In this document: piece by piece, positions 1 through 9,298 of the stretch
Layout of the letters: each line of letters opens with the position of its first letter
Numbering within the stretch: position 1 is the stretch's first letter
NCBI GenBank assembly: GCA_016794365.1
Contig: JAEUKB010000040.1
Location: 38,243 to 102,242 of the forward strand
Length of the DNA: 64,000 nucleotides
DNA from: Myxococcales bacterium
GTDB taxonomy: Bacteria; Myxococcota_A; Polyangia; Palsa-1104; JAEUJZ01
Reading direction: 5' to 3'
The notes under the pieces: model-generated
Seen by the model: only the letters and a program-made list of their open reading frames with translations
The model's database searches: none
What the model was told of the DNA's origin: nothing
Program-made: the position numbers and the translations under genes

Positions 1-2
1 GG

Positions 3-410
3 GCACGCATTCCGCAGCGAAGCAAGCCCCCCGCCGCGCCGCAGCCGCCGAAGATGGAGTCGAGCACACGCGATCTCGGCATCAGCTTGCTGTTATCGCC
101 CGGTCCTTTGCGCGCGCAGGTTCAGGAAGTCGAGCGGCTGATTCAATCGGCGCAGTTTGTCCAAGCGGTGCGTCGCGCGATGAGCATCTTTTTTTCGCTC
201 CCCGTCAGCGATACGACGAGAGAGCCCGACGAAGGCCCAGCGTGGCGAGCGCTCGCGCTGGGACTGCCCGCCGATCGATACCTGCGCTTCCGTCAGGCGG
301 GACAGAGTGCAGATGCAAGTCGCTCGACGCTGGAAGACGCTCTGTTTGCGCTGTTTTTCTTGGTGGACGCGGTGATGCGCAAAGAAGCGACCGGCCCACG
401 CGGAAGCTAA
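3..410 (+). CDS. C-terminal part of an unrecognised protein (cut by window edge)
   Basis: The frame is open from the first complete codon of the window to a TAA at 408-410, so the gene probably begins upstream. The first Met is at 54 and is preceded by an in-frame Pro/Ala-rich stretch that reads like an interdomain linker. The visible 135 residues contain amphipathic helices and end in a Leu/Phe-rich helix. I do not recognise the family. It lies 82 nt before the XdhC-like gene on the same strand, so it could belong to the same transcription unit, but nothing visible links it to molybdenum enzymes. Confidence 0.5.
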   Translation, partial: ARIPQRSKPPAAPQPPKMESSTRDLGISLLLSPGPLRAQVQEVERLIQSAQFVQAVRRAMSIFFSLPVSDTTREPDEGPAWRALALGLPADRYLRFRQAGQSADASRSTLEDALFALFFLVDAVMRKEATGPRGS

Positions 411-492
411 TCGCAGCGAGAGACAAACCTCCGGTTCTGCCCGCCCGCAAGCTGTGCTAAGAGGGTTCGGTGCCGAGTCGAGGAACGCTGCG

Positions 493-1281
493 GTGAGTCG
501 AGGTATCGAGGTCTTTGAAGAGCTGGTCCGAGCCAGTGCGCAGTCCGTGCCGGTGGTGCTCTGCACGGTGATTCGCACAGCGGGCAGCACGCCACGCAAG
601 CACACGACGCGGATGGTGGTTCGCCGTGACGGAAGCATCGTCGGAACCATCGGTGGCGGTCGGGTCGAAAGACAGGTCGTCGAAAGAGCCTTGCAGCTGC
701 TTGCGCTCGGTCCATCGGCTCGCAGTGAGCGTGTTCGCTATCACCTGACCCACGAGCTGGCGATGTGCTGCGGCGGAGAGATGGAGATCTTGATGGAGCC
801 GATTTGTCCCGATCCTGTCGTCGTCGTGTGCGGAGGCGGTCACGTCGGTAAAGCGCTGGTGCCGCTTTTGCCCGCGCTCGATTTTACGCCGATTGTCGTC
901 GAAGACTTGCCAGAGCTGGGCAGTCCCGAGCGCTTTCCCGATGCCAAACAGATCATCGACAGCTTCGATGTGCGCGACTGGAACGGGATTCCGCTCGACG
1001 AAAACACCTATGTGGTCATCGTGACAAGAGAGCACGCGACGGATCAGGCGATTTTGGAACAGCTCCTGCCGAAAGATCTGGCCTATGTAGGAATGATTGG
1101 CTCACAGCGCAAAGTGCTGACCTTTCGCCAGAGACTCCAAAACAAGGGATTTTCCGACGAGCAGATTGCGCGCATTCATGCACCGATTGGGCTGACGATT
1201 GGCGCAGAGACACCGCACGAAATCGCGCTGTCGATTGCCGCAGAGCTGACGCTGGTGCGTAGCAAGCGACGCAAACCATGA
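493..1281 (+). CDS. xdhC: XdhC/CoxF family molybdenum cofactor insertion protein
   Basis: A predicted 262-residue cytoplasmic accessory protein that binds molybdenum cofactor and delivers it to a xanthine dehydrogenase/CO dehydrogenase-type hydroxylase. The N-terminal XdhC domain has the motif GSTPRK followed by a Gly-rich GTIGGGRVE segment and the usual CCGG motif. The C-terminal half is a Rossmann fold opening with VVVCGGGHVGKAL. The GTG at 493 is preferred because GAGGA (480-484) sits 8 nt upstream; a longer frame from GTG 454 lacks such a site. The stop overlaps the start of the MocA-like gene by 4 nt (ATGA), which implies translational coupling. The hydroxylase it would serve is not in the window. 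Confidence 0.85.
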   Translation: MSRGIEVFEELVRASAQSVPVVLCTVIRTAGSTPRKHTTRMVVRRDGSIVGTIGGGRVERQVVERALQLLALGPSARSERVRYHLTHELAMCCGGEMEILMEPICPDPVVVVCGGGHVGKALVPLLPALDFTPIVVEDLPELGSPERFPDAKQIIDSFDVRDWNGIPLDENTYVVIVTREHATDQAILEQLLPKDLAYVGMIGSQRKVLTFRQRLQNKGFSDEQIARIHAPIGLTIGAETPHEIALSIAAELTLVRSKRRKP

Positions 1282-1877
1282 GCCACGCGCTGATCTTGTG
1301 CGCCGGAGCCTCGATGCGGATGGGAATGCCCAAAGCGCTGTGCTCGCTGGGAAATCAGACGCTGCTGGCGCGAATCCTGGACACACTGGCGCAAAGCGGC
1401 GACACGCCGTGTTCCATCAAGCCGATTGTTGTCGTCGCAGAGCCACATGGACACGCGATCTGTTCCTGGCTTTCAAACAGTCGCTTTCAGACGATTCAAG
1501 TGGTGTGGAATCAGCAGCCCAGCGACGGAATGCTATCGTCGATTCAGCAAGGACTGCGCGCGCTGCCGACGGAATCAATCGGAACATTGCTGTGGCCGGT
1601 GGATGTGCCGCTCGTCGGAGCGCAGACGATTCAGACGCTGATGCAGCACACCACGCAGCGCTGGCTGGTGCCGACGTTTGACGATCGCGGCGGTCATCCT
1701 GTCTGGCTGCCTCGCGCGCTGTGCGCAGAAGTGCTGTCGCTGCCGATTGGATCGTCGCTGCGGACGCTCCGTCAGACGCATCCGCCGCTGCGCGTTGCCG
1801 TCGATGATCCCGAGATCGTCTTGGATATCGACACGCCGGAAGCGCTCGAGCAGGCCGCGCTGCGACTGCGGCGGTAG
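1278..1877 (+). CDS. MocA-like nucleotidyltransferase (molybdenum cofactor cytidylyltransferase type)
   Basis: A 199-residue MobA-like NTP transferase. The N-terminus carries the nucleotide-binding loop in the form LCAGASMRMGMPKAL, close to the family pattern LAAGxSxRMGxPK, and the metal-binding Asp lies in WPVDVPL near residue 114. Relatives transfer CMP to molybdopterin to make the cytosine dinucleotide cofactor of xanthine oxidase-family enzymes. Overlap with xdhC supports that pathway, since such pairs are common. Substrate (CTP or GTP) cannot be told from sequence by eye, and the first Ala of the loop is Cys here. It is the last gene of the pair; the next gene starts 48 nt downstream. 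Confidence 0.75.
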   Translation: MSHALILCAGASMRMGMPKALCSLGNQTLLARILDTLAQSGDTPCSIKPIVVVAEPHGHAICSWLSNSRFQTIQVVWNQQPSDGMLSSIQQGLRALPTESIGTLLWPVDVPLVGAQTIQTLMQHTTQRWLVPTFDDRGGHPVWLPRALCAEVLSLPIGSSLRTLRQTHPPLRVAVDDPEIVLDIDTPEALEQAALRLRR

Positions 1878-1925
1878 CAAACCCGCAAGCGGGCCGATAC
1901 ACTGAGAAGCGTGAGAGGCCTCGGC

Positions 1926-4439
1926 ATGGACAACCCACAGCAGCGCGACGAGTCGCTCATTCCTTCGTTTTCCGCCGCGCACCTGGCAAAGGTCGAGCAT
2001 GCGGTTGCGCTGGTCCGACGACGGCTTCGTGTTCAAGCAGCGGTCAAAGGGCTGGTCTACGGACTGATCGCAGCAGCGACGGTGATGCTTTTGGCGCTGT
2101 CGCTGTTTCGATTCGGTGTGCTGAGCGTGTCGGGGCTGCGTACGGTGGCGTACTGTCTGCCGTTTGGTGTCGTGGCGACGGCGATCCTTTCGGCGCTGCG
2201 ACGGATTGATTCGCTGTGGGTGGCTTCGCTGATCGACAAAAGTCATGCGCTGAGCGATCGCTTGTCGTCAGCACTACAGCTTGCACAGGGTCGCAGTGCG
2301 CTGCCCAAGACCGAGACGGCGCGCGGTTTGGTAGAGCTGGCCATCGCGGACGCAGCCAGGGTCGCGTCGTCGGTGACTTCGTCGCAGGCAGCGCCGTGGA
2401 AAAGACCGCCGCTGCTCTCTCTGCTGTGTGGGCTGCTGGTGCTAAACGGTGTGGTGTCGCTGCTGCGCTTCGATCGAACGAAAGCTCCGTCGGGAAAGCC
2501 CAAGGTGAGCGCAACCGAGCCAGCAGAAAAAGCGCTGCGCATCGATCCCGAGCTGATTGGGCCCGAAAAAGAAGATCTTTTGCAAAAGCTGGCCGAGGCT
2601 GAGCAGCGCGGCGATCACGAAACAGCGCAGCTCTTGAAGGAAATGCTGAGCCTGTTGTCGCAGGTTGAGCGCGGCGAGCTGACGCGACAGCAAGCGTTTG
2701 ACCGTCTGAGCGAGATCGAGCAGCGGATCTTGCAAGGCAGTGACGCGACGCTGGCCGAGCTGGAACGACGCATTCATCAAGCAGGAAACGAGCTGTCTGA
2801 GTCGAAGCTGACCAAAGAGCTGGGCAAAGCGCTGTCGAAAGACGATCTCGACAAAGCCAAGGCAGAGCTCAAAGAGCTGGCGGACAAGGCGCTGGCGAAG
2901 GCAGCAGCGACGGACAAGCAGCAGATGGCGGAAGCCTTTGAGCGCGCGGCGCGTGCGCTTCAGAGCCGTCCCGACGACAAGGCCAAAGTCGATCCAAGCG
3001 ATCCGTCGTCGCAAAAAGACGAGTGGCAGAGCAAAGGCAAGACCGAGGAGCTGATCCAAAAGCTCAACGAGCTGTCGGCGGAGCAGCGCAAGCTCAAAGA
3101 GCAGCTCGAAAAGAACCCGCAGGACAAGGAACTTCAGCGCAAGCTCGACGAGCTTCAGCAGCAAGAAAAAAAGCTCAACGAGCAGTTCAAAGAAGAGCGA
3201 GCCAAAGAGCAGCAGCAAAAAGAACAGCAGAAAAAAGAGCTGGAAACCCAGCGAGAAGCGCTACGCGAAGAAGAGCGACGGCTGAAAAAGAAGCTGCAAG
3301 ACAACCCGCAAGACGAAGAGTCTGAGCGACGGCTGAAGAAGACGCAGCGTCAGCTCGAACAGCTGGAGCAGCGCCTGCAAGAAAACAGCGCAAGTGGGGA
3401 ACGACGACTTCAGCGACTCGGCGACGAAAAGCAGCCGGGATACCAAAACGAAGCGCGCAAGCTGATGTCGGAAATGGAGCGCGAGCAGCAAAAGTTCGAG
3501 GACGAGATCCGCAAGCTCAAGGCGCAAAAGCAGAAGCTCGAAGAAGACATCGCGAAGCTCAAAGAGCAGCTCAAAAAGAACCCAAACGATCAGCAGGCGA
3601 AGCAGGAGCTCCAGCGCAAGCAGCAGCAGCTTTCCGATGTCGAGCGACAGCTTCGCGAAAAGCAGGAAGCCCAGCGACAGATGGAGCAGCTTCAGCGCGA
3701 TCTCCAGCGGGCTGCCGAGCAGATGCGTCAGTCGATGGAAAAGATGACGCCGGAGCAGCGTCAGGCGATGGAAGAGCTGGCCAAAGACATCTCGCGCTAC
3801 CAAGACGAGGTGCGGAAGCTGCAAAAGCAGAAGCAGGGCCAGAAGCAAAACATCGTCACGCTGGACCAGATCAAGCAGGTGCTCAGACGGCTGGGTCGCT
3901 CCGGTCAGGGCCAAGGCCAAAAAGGTCAGGGCCAAAAAGACATGCAGGACTTTAAGCGTCGCGCGAGCGGTCAAGGCGACGGCGATGGACAGACGCTGGT
4001 GCTCGGTGGCGGCGGTCAAGACGGACAGTCCACGATCGTGCTCATGCCAGGACAAGGTCAGCCGGGCCCAGGTCAATCCGGTCAAGGTCCGTCGGGACAA
4101 GGCGACAAAGGCAACCAAAATGGCCAGGGTGGTCCGGGTCAAGGTCCGTCGGGAGACAAGCCAGGTCAAGGTCACGATCCGAACTTCCTCGGTGATGTGA
4201 CGCAGATTGAGAGCAAGCGAAAGCTCACGCGGGTTTACGGCAAAGAAGGCACTGGACCGAGTCGCTCACAGACGATCTTGGGCGCTGCTGAAAAGGGCTT
4301 CGCGACGCAGGCCTATCGCAAGGTCTATGGCGACTACACGTCGGTGTCCGAGGAAGTGATGTCCAAACAGCGCGTCCCGCCCGGCTATCGCTTCTACGTG
4401 AAGCGCTACTTTCAGATGATCAAGCCGCGTGGCAACTAG
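1926..4439 (+). CDS. Membrane-anchored long coiled-coil protein with Gly/Gln-rich region
   Basis: An 837-residue protein started at ATG 1926, with GAGAGG at 1913-1918; the GTG at 1911 is poorly spaced. Hydrophobic segments lie at about residues 38-64, 71-91 and 159-182. Then come roughly 450 residues of highly charged Lys/Glu/Gln heptads (about 210-660, predicted coiled coil), a Gly/Gln/Pro-rich low-complexity region (about 660-760), and a conserved-looking C-terminus with VPPGYRFYVKRYF. That tail resembles proteins encoded near MoxR/Bat-type gene clusters (from memory, unverified), and the N-terminal layout resembles DUF4175 proteins. A MoxR ATPase or VWA partner is not seen downstream. Most of the chain is probably periplasmic. 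Function unknown. Confidence 0.8.
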   Translation: MDNPQQRDESLIPSFSAAHLAKVEHAVALVRRRLRVQAAVKGLVYGLIAAATVMLLALSLFRFGVLSVSGLRTVAYCLPFGVVATAILSALRRIDSLWVASLIDKSHALSDRLSSALQLAQGRSALPKTETARGLVELAIADAARVASSVTSSQAAPWKRPPLLSLLCGLLVLNGVVSLLRFDRTKAPSGKPKVSATEPAEKALRIDPELIGPEKEDLLQKLAEAEQRGDHETAQLLKEMLSLLSQVERGELTRQQAFDRLSEIEQRILQGSDATLAELERRIHQAGNELSESKLTKELGKALSKDDLDKAKAELKELADKALAKAAATDKQQMAEAFERAARALQSRPDDKAKVDPSDPSSQKDEWQSKGKTEELIQKLNELSAEQRKLKEQLEKNPQDKELQRKLDELQQQEKKLNEQFKEERAKEQQQKEQQKKELETQREALREEERRLKKKLQDNPQDEESERRLKKTQRQLEQLEQRLQENSASGERRLQRLGDEKQPGYQNEARKLMSEMEREQQKFEDEIRKLKAQKQKLEEDIAKLKEQLKKNPNDQQAKQELQRKQQQLSDVERQLREKQEAQRQMEQLQRDLQRAAEQMRQSMEKMTPEQRQAMEELAKDISRYQDEVRKLQKQKQGQKQNIVTLDQIKQVLRRLGRSGQGQGQKGQGQKDMQDFKRRASGQGDGDGQTLVLGGGGQDGQSTIVLMPGQGQPGPGQSGQGPSGQGDKGNQNGQGGPGQGPSGDKPGQGHDPNFLGDVTQIESKRKLTRVYGKEGTGPSRSQTILGAAEKGFATQAYRKVYGDYTSVSEEVMSKQRVPPGYRFYVKRYFQMIKPRGN

Positions 4440-4521
4440 CGCGGTCTGGCCAGCCACCGCTCGCGCAAGGCAGCGAAAACGGTCAGAGATCTTGCGCACG
4501 CAAGCGGCCCTACCGTCGGAC

Positions 4522-4551
4522 TTGACACCCGCCTACAGCATCCGGCATGTT
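4522..4551 (+). promoter_or_regulatory. Candidate sigma70-type promoter before the propeller lipoprotein
   Basis: A perfect -35 hexamer TTGACA at 4522-4527 is followed after 18 nt by CATGTT (3 of 6 matches to TATAAT). It lies in the 201-nt gap between the coiled-coil gene and the lipoprotein gene starting at 4641. The -10 match is weak, so this is tentative. Confidence 0.3.
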
Positions 4552-4640
4552 GCCCTATCAGGCTGCTTTGTATTGCCTGTGCCCGCCGACAATCGCTTCG
4601 ATTCGGCGCTTTCGCACCTTGGCAGCCTCAGGAAACAGTG

Positions 4641-6992
4641 ATGAGCACGAACAAGCGAACCTCTTCGCACGAGCAATCGGCTGTCGGTACACGCAAGCGT
4701 CTGCCCCGCGTTGCCGCCTTCACTCTCTATGGACTCGGATGTCTGACGAGCCAGGTCTCACTGACTGGCTGCGGTCCATCGACCACATCAGAGGTCAAAC
4801 CGAGCAGCACCGTCACGGCAGCCAATACCAGCAGCAATGCGCCCGTTCGCGTCCGAAGCTTTTCGGATTCTCGTCCGGTCAAGTCGCTGGCCGCCGCCGC
4901 CGGACTGGTTTGGGTCGGAACGCCACGCGGACTGGTTCGCTGGAGCACCACGTCGGAGCCACCCACGCCCGCCGTGCTCACCACCATCGATGGACTGCCC
5001 GCCGATCGGATCGAAGGCATCGCACTGGATCAAAAAGGCGGAGTCTGGGTCACTACATCGAAAGGCGTCGGTCACTTCGCCAGTGGAAGCTGGACCAAGT
5101 ATCCCAAAGCCCCCGTCGGAGATCTTGTCGCTGGCATCGTGGTAACGCCCGATGGTGACAATGTGTGGGTCGGCGGCAGCGACGGTCTGGCTCGGCTCAA
5201 AGACGGTCAGTGGGAACGCTATGCCGCAGGTACGACGGTCACTTCGCTGGTCCACGACGGTGGCAGCGGTGTCTGGATCGGCACGAGCGGCAAAGGCATC
5301 ATGCGCGTCGTCAAGCAGGACATGCTCCAGTACGGCATGGCCGAGGGCAACGATATCGACAACGTGCGTGCCATGGTCGCAGATGCCAATGGCTCGCTGC
5401 TGTCGGTAGGCGACGGTCCTGGTGGTCAGCGCGTTGCGTTCTTCGACGGAAATCGCTTCTGGTCGTATCGCGTCGATAACGCCAACGTCATCGAGTGGGT
5501 CCAGCGCGTCGGCAGCGATCTGTTCCTGGGCGCTGGTCAGTCGGTGTGGACGATGAAGCGCGTCGCAACCCCGGCGGAAATTCGCGGCCCGGTGAAGTTT
5601 ACGTATTCGGGAAGTCCGTCGCTGGGTGCTCCGAAAGCGCAGCCGCTGGCTGGCATGCTCGTCAAAGAAGCTGCACCGCCGCCGCCGCCGCCAGAGGCTG
5701 CTCCGCCGCCGCCACCCGTCGATCCCAAGGCCAAGGGTGGCAAAAAAGACAAAGGTGGCAAAAAGACGAGCGCTCTGTTTGCGCCATCGACGGAAACCTA
5801 CGCAGCTTCGACCCAGACTGAACACGCGACTGCGCACGCTGGACCCCGTCCAGTTCGTCCTTGGCTCGTCGCGGGTCCGGGTGGTGCGGGTGGATCTGCG
5901 CCGCTGTTTGATACCGACCTTGTGGATGTTCGTCTTCCCGACGGAATCACGACGGTATCGGCGGATGCGGACTCTCTGTACGTCGGCACGCGCTTCCTGG
6001 GTGTGATGCGAATTCAGAAAGGCAAGCAGACGCCGCTGCGCTTGTTCGATCTGACCGCCGGAGCCGAGCGTCTCTCCGTCGCATGCGTCAACAACAACGA
6101 CTGCTACGTCGCGACCGGAGGCACCCAAGCCTGGCGCTTCGACGGACAGACGTTTGAAGTGACCAATGTGGATCCGGAAAAAGGCTCGCACGTCCTGTCG
6201 GTGGTTCGCGATCCAATGGGCGCAGTCATTGCCCTTCACCGAGGCGCAACCAGCCGTGTGGTTCGCATCTCTCGCGTCGGTAGCAAAGGAGACTGGGCTC
6301 CAGTCGGTCTGACGCCGCTGGAAGTGCCAACCGGCGTGCCGGATCTGTCGTTTGCGAACTTTTCGCCCAAAGGCCAGCTCTGGGTCGGACTTCGCTACGT
6401 AGACAAAGAGCAAGACGCGCGTGCGTACGGTGCAGCGGAAGTCTACGTGGACGACGGTCGCGTGGTGTATCACCGACAGCGTCCGACGGGAGCACAGCCC
6501 GGTGTCTCGCAAGGCGTGAACGTTCCGTCGGATGTCACCGCGATTGCCTGGAAGGGATCGAGCGAAGCGTGGCTGGCGTCGGGCGCTGGTGCGGTTCGTC
6601 TCGTTGACAACAAGACCGTCAAAGTCTTCACCGAAAACGATGGCCTGGAATCAGAGCTGGTTCACGACGTGATCGAAGGTCTAAGCAGTCAGATCTGGAT
6701 CGCGACGAGCCGAGGCATCGGTGTGTGGGACGGCAATCGCTGGGCGTTTCCAAAAGAGCCGCCGTACAACGTCAAAGCGAGCGCGCTCACTCGTGACCCC
6801 GACGGGCGAATTTGGATTGGCACCGATCGCGGCGTGATTCAGGTTCTGTCGGAAAAGCGGACCTATCAGATCGGTACGCGCTCGGGACTGCTCGACGACA
6901 AGATCTTGAACATGGGCGTCGATGTCCGTGGTCGCGTCTGGGTGCTCACTGAAAAAGGCATCTCGGTCATCGAGTCACTTCAGGCGAACTAA
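4641..6992 (+). CDS. Propeller-repeat lipoprotein
   Basis: A 783-residue predicted lipoprotein. A basic N-region is followed by a hydrophobic stretch and lipobox SLTGC with the acylated Cys at residue 44. The body holds repeated blades of the two-component-regulator propeller type, each with a core such as VWVGTPRGLVRW, VWVTTSKGVGHF, VWIGTSGKGIMRV and IWIATSRGIGVW. A Pro-rich and Lys/Gly-rich linker at about residues 345-375 separates two propeller halves. ATG 4641 is chosen over the adjacent GTG 4638 because AGGA (4630-4633) is better spaced to it. Such propellers usually act as sensors or scaffolds. No kinase domain is attached, so it is not a complete hybrid sensor. Ligand unknown. Confidence 0.8.
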   Translation: MSTNKRTSSHEQSAVGTRKRLPRVAAFTLYGLGCLTSQVSLTGCGPSTTSEVKPSSTVTAANTSSNAPVRVRSFSDSRPVKSLAAAAGLVWVGTPRGLVRWSTTSEPPTPAVLTTIDGLPADRIEGIALDQKGGVWVTTSKGVGHFASGSWTKYPKAPVGDLVAGIVVTPDGDNVWVGGSDGLARLKDGQWERYAAGTTVTSLVHDGGSGVWIGTSGKGIMRVVKQDMLQYGMAEGNDIDNVRAMVADANGSLLSVGDGPGGQRVAFFDGNRFWSYRVDNANVIEWVQRVGSDLFLGAGQSVWTMKRVATPAEIRGPVKFTYSGSPSLGAPKAQPLAGMLVKEAAPPPPPPEAAPPPPPVDPKAKGGKKDKGGKKTSALFAPSTETYAASTQTEHATAHAGPRPVRPWLVAGPGGAGGSAPLFDTDLVDVRLPDGITTVSADADSLYVGTRFLGVMRIQKGKQTPLRLFDLTAGAERLSVACVNNNDCYVATGGTQAWRFDGQTFEVTNVDPEKGSHVLSVVRDPMGAVIALHRGATSRVVRISRVGSKGDWAPVGLTPLEVPTGVPDLSFANFSPKGQLWVGLRYVDKEQDARAYGAAEVYVDDGRVVYHRQRPTGAQPGVSQGVNVPSDVTAIAWKGSSEAWLASGAGAVRLVDNKTVKVFTENDGLESELVHDVIEGLSSQIWIATSRGIGVWDGNRWAFPKEPPYNVKASALTRDPDGRIWIGTDRGVIQVLSEKRTYQIGTRSGLLDDKILNMGVDVRGRVWVLTEKGISVIESLQAN

Positions 6993-7123
6993 GCGCGCAT
7001 CGAACCCCAGTTTCCCGCCGACAACCTTTGCGCCCTGCCCTGTGTTTCGCGGCGCAAAAAGGCCCAGAAAACCCGCGATATCCGTCGTGACAAGGAAAGC
7101 CCGGTTGGGCTAGCTTACGGAGC

Positions 7124-7759
7124 ATGAAAGTGATCACCCTACAAGAGATCCAGCAAGCGTTTGCCTACCTGGTTTCAAAGCCGGACTATCTCTTGCGCAG
7201 TGCCGTGAATGCGACCAAGCTCCGCTTCGGGGTGCCGATGGATGCGGTGACGTGGCTCCTCGGGAAGCTGAGCAAAGGCAAGCTGCCAGATGACTTGTCG
7301 CTGACTGCGGTTCCACCGGGCGTTCGCTTCGCCGCTACGTTCAACGTGATGGGCACGCCGCTGTTTGTGTCGGCGGTGGTGTCGATTGATACGGTTCAGC
7401 TGTCCGCCGAGAGCGTGCGCGTGACGCTCCATGTTCGCGAGCTGGCCGTCAAGCCGCCCGCTGACAGTCCGATGGGCTCGATGCTGATGATGATGGACCT
7501 GTCGAAGCCCGGTGACATGCTGGCGTTTCTGCCATTCCGTCCGACGGTGATTCTGTCAGCGCAGGGTGATGAGTTTGTGCTTGATCTGCTCCAGTTGCCG
7601 AAGCTGAAGCAGAATCCGCTGGCCCGGCGCATCATCTCGGCGGTGTCGGAAGTGCTGGTCATCCGTGAGCTGGCCACCGAGGACGACATGCTGGTGATTG
7701 GACTGCGTGCCATGCCGTCGGGAATCGTGTCCGCACTGGGCCATCTACGTGGTGCATAA
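7124..7759 (+). CDS. Conserved-looking hypothetical protein, cytoplasmic
   Basis: A 211-residue protein without a signal peptide or clear transmembrane segment. It alternates beta-rich stretches (about 65-110) with hydrophobic helices, and has a Met/Leu-rich patch around residues 117-133. I do not recognise a domain. It is 24 nt upstream of glycogen synthase on the same strand and probably cotranscribed with it. No ribosome binding site at a useful distance precedes the ATG. Instead GTGACA (7087-7092) and TAGCTT (7111-7116), 18 nt apart, place a possible transcription start almost on the ATG, so the mRNA may be leaderless (inference). Confidence 0.65.
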   Translation: MKVITLQEIQQAFAYLVSKPDYLLRSAVNATKLRFGVPMDAVTWLLGKLSKGKLPDDLSLTAVPPGVRFAATFNVMGTPLFVSAVVSIDTVQLSAESVRVTLHVRELAVKPPADSPMGSMLMMMDLSKPGDMLAFLPFRPTVILSAQGDEFVLDLLQLPKLKQNPLARRIISAVSEVLVIRELATEDDMLVIGLRAMPSGIVSALGHLRGA

Positions 7760-7783
7760 GCTGGCATTGCAAAGGTTTTGCTG

Positions 7784-9295
7784 ATGAACGTCCTGCATAT
7801 AGCCTCGGAAGTTGCGCCATTTTCCAAGACGGGCGGTCTGGGTGATGTCCTGGCCGCACTGCCTCGCGCGCTGGCCCAACAAGGTGCGTCGCGCGTCACG
7901 GTTGTCTCGGCTCGTTACGGTTCGATCCATCCCCAGCAGCACGGGCTGGCCAAGCGGCTCAAGAAGCTGAGCGTCTCCGTCGGCGCGCAGACCTTCGAGG
8001 TCGGCCTGTACGAAGGACGCTTGCCCGGTCCCGGCCCGCTCGTGACAGTGTATCTGATTGAGCATCCGCTGTTTTCCGAGCGTCCTGGCGTCTACGGTCC
8101 GCCCGACAATCCTGGCGAAGGCTATGCCGACAATCCGCTGCGCTTTGCGCTGCTGTCGCAAGCCGCGATCTGTCTGGCCAAAGAACTGGTGCCACGTCCC
8201 GACGTGATTCACGCGCACGACTGGCAAGCGGGACTCGCGGTGTACTACGCGCAGCAAGCCGAGTGGGACACGCCGCCAGCGACGGTGTTTACGGTTCACA
8301 ACCTGATGTTCCAAGGGCTGTTTCCGCTGTCCGACGCGCAAGGCTTGGGTGTGCGCCCGGAGCTTTTGACTCCCGACGGCATCGAGTTTTACGGTCAAGC
8401 ATCGTTTATCAAAGCCGGTCTACAGCTCGCGGATCGACTGACGACGGTGAGCCCGCGCTACGCCCAGGAAATCTGTACGCCAGAGTTTGGCTATGGTCTC
8501 GACGGTGTGATGCAAGCGCGCCGAGGCCGACTGACCGGCATCCTCAACGGCGTCGATTACGATCGCTGGAGCCCATGGCTCGACGGAGCGCTGCCGGTTC
8601 GCTTCAGTCGCCCGCCCGCAGAGCTGGAAGCGCTGTCCGAAGATGCCTTCGCGGCTGAGCTGGTCGGCAAAGCACGCTGCAAGGCCGAGCTTCAGCGAGA
8701 GCTGTCGCTGCCGGTTCGACCGAAGACGCCGCTGCTTGTCTCGATCTCACGGCTGACGGAACAAAAAGGCATCGATCTTTTGATTCAGTGGCTCGAGGCA
8801 GAGCTGCACAGCCGCAGCGAGTTCCAGTTTGCGCTCCTTGGCCAAGGTCAGCCCGCGCTCGAGCAGCGACTGCGCATGCTGGCCGAGCGTCATCCGACGC
8901 GCGTCGCGATTCGACTGACGTTCGATGAAGCGCTGGCGCACCGAATGGAAGCTGGCGGCGACTTCTTCGTGATGCCGTCGCGGTTCGAGCCGTGCGGACT
9001 CAACCAGATCTACAGCATGCGCTACGGAACCATTCCGATTGTGCGCAGCGTCGGTGGTCTGTTCGATACGGTGGTGGACTTCGACGCACGCTCACGCAGC
9101 GGCACCGGCTTTACCTTCCAGCCGTTTGAGACGGCAGCGCTCGGCAATGCGATTCGACGCGCGCTGGCGGCCTATCACAGCGACGAACCGAGCATGCTGG
9201 CACTGCAAAAACGTGCGATGCGCGCGGACTTTGGCTGGGCCACGTCGGCACGAGCGTATCTAAACGTCTATCGGCAGGCGCAGAGCGGCAAGTAG
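7784..9295 (+). CDS. glgA: Glycogen synthase (ADP-glucose type, GT5)
   Basis: A 503-residue glycosyltransferase of family GT5, which extends alpha-1,4-glucan chains from ADP-glucose. The diagnostic KTGGL substrate loop is at residues 15-19, just after MNVLHIASEVAPFS. The C-terminal GT-B domain has PSRFEPCGLNQIYSMRYG and VGGLFDTV, the usual donor-site region. Length matches the bacterial family (about 475-510). ATG 7784 is preferred over the upstream TTG because AAAGG (7771-7775) lies 8 nt away. No other glg gene is adjacent. The stop codon overlaps the apparent ribosome binding site of the ABC ATPase gene 3 nt downstream. Confidence 0.93.
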   Translation: MNVLHIASEVAPFSKTGGLGDVLAALPRALAQQGASRVTVVSARYGSIHPQQHGLAKRLKKLSVSVGAQTFEVGLYEGRLPGPGPLVTVYLIEHPLFSERPGVYGPPDNPGEGYADNPLRFALLSQAAICLAKELVPRPDVIHAHDWQAGLAVYYAQQAEWDTPPATVFTVHNLMFQGLFPLSDAQGLGVRPELLTPDGIEFYGQASFIKAGLQLADRLTTVSPRYAQEICTPEFGYGLDGVMQARRGRLTGILNGVDYDRWSPWLDGALPVRFSRPPAELEALSEDAFAAELVGKARCKAELQRELSLPVRPKTPLLVSISRLTEQKGIDLLIQWLEAELHSRSEFQFALLGQGQPALEQRLRMLAERHPTRVAIRLTFDEALAHRMEAGGDFFVMPSRFEPCGLNQIYSMRYGTIPIVRSVGGLFDTVVDFDARSRSGTGFTFQPFETAALGNAIRRALAAYHSDEPSMLALQKRAMRADFGWATSARAYLNVYRQAQSGK

Positions 9296-9298
9296 GTC

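Noticed and set aside
3261..4175. Leu-rich 304-residue open frame on the minus strand
   Set aside because: It is the complement of the Lys/Glu/Gln-rich coiled-coil coding region, which always yields Leu/Phe-rich antisense frames.
4788..6512. 574-residue open frame on the minus strand
   Set aside because: It is antisense to the propeller lipoprotein and rich in Arg/His, with no recognisable domain. A shadow frame.
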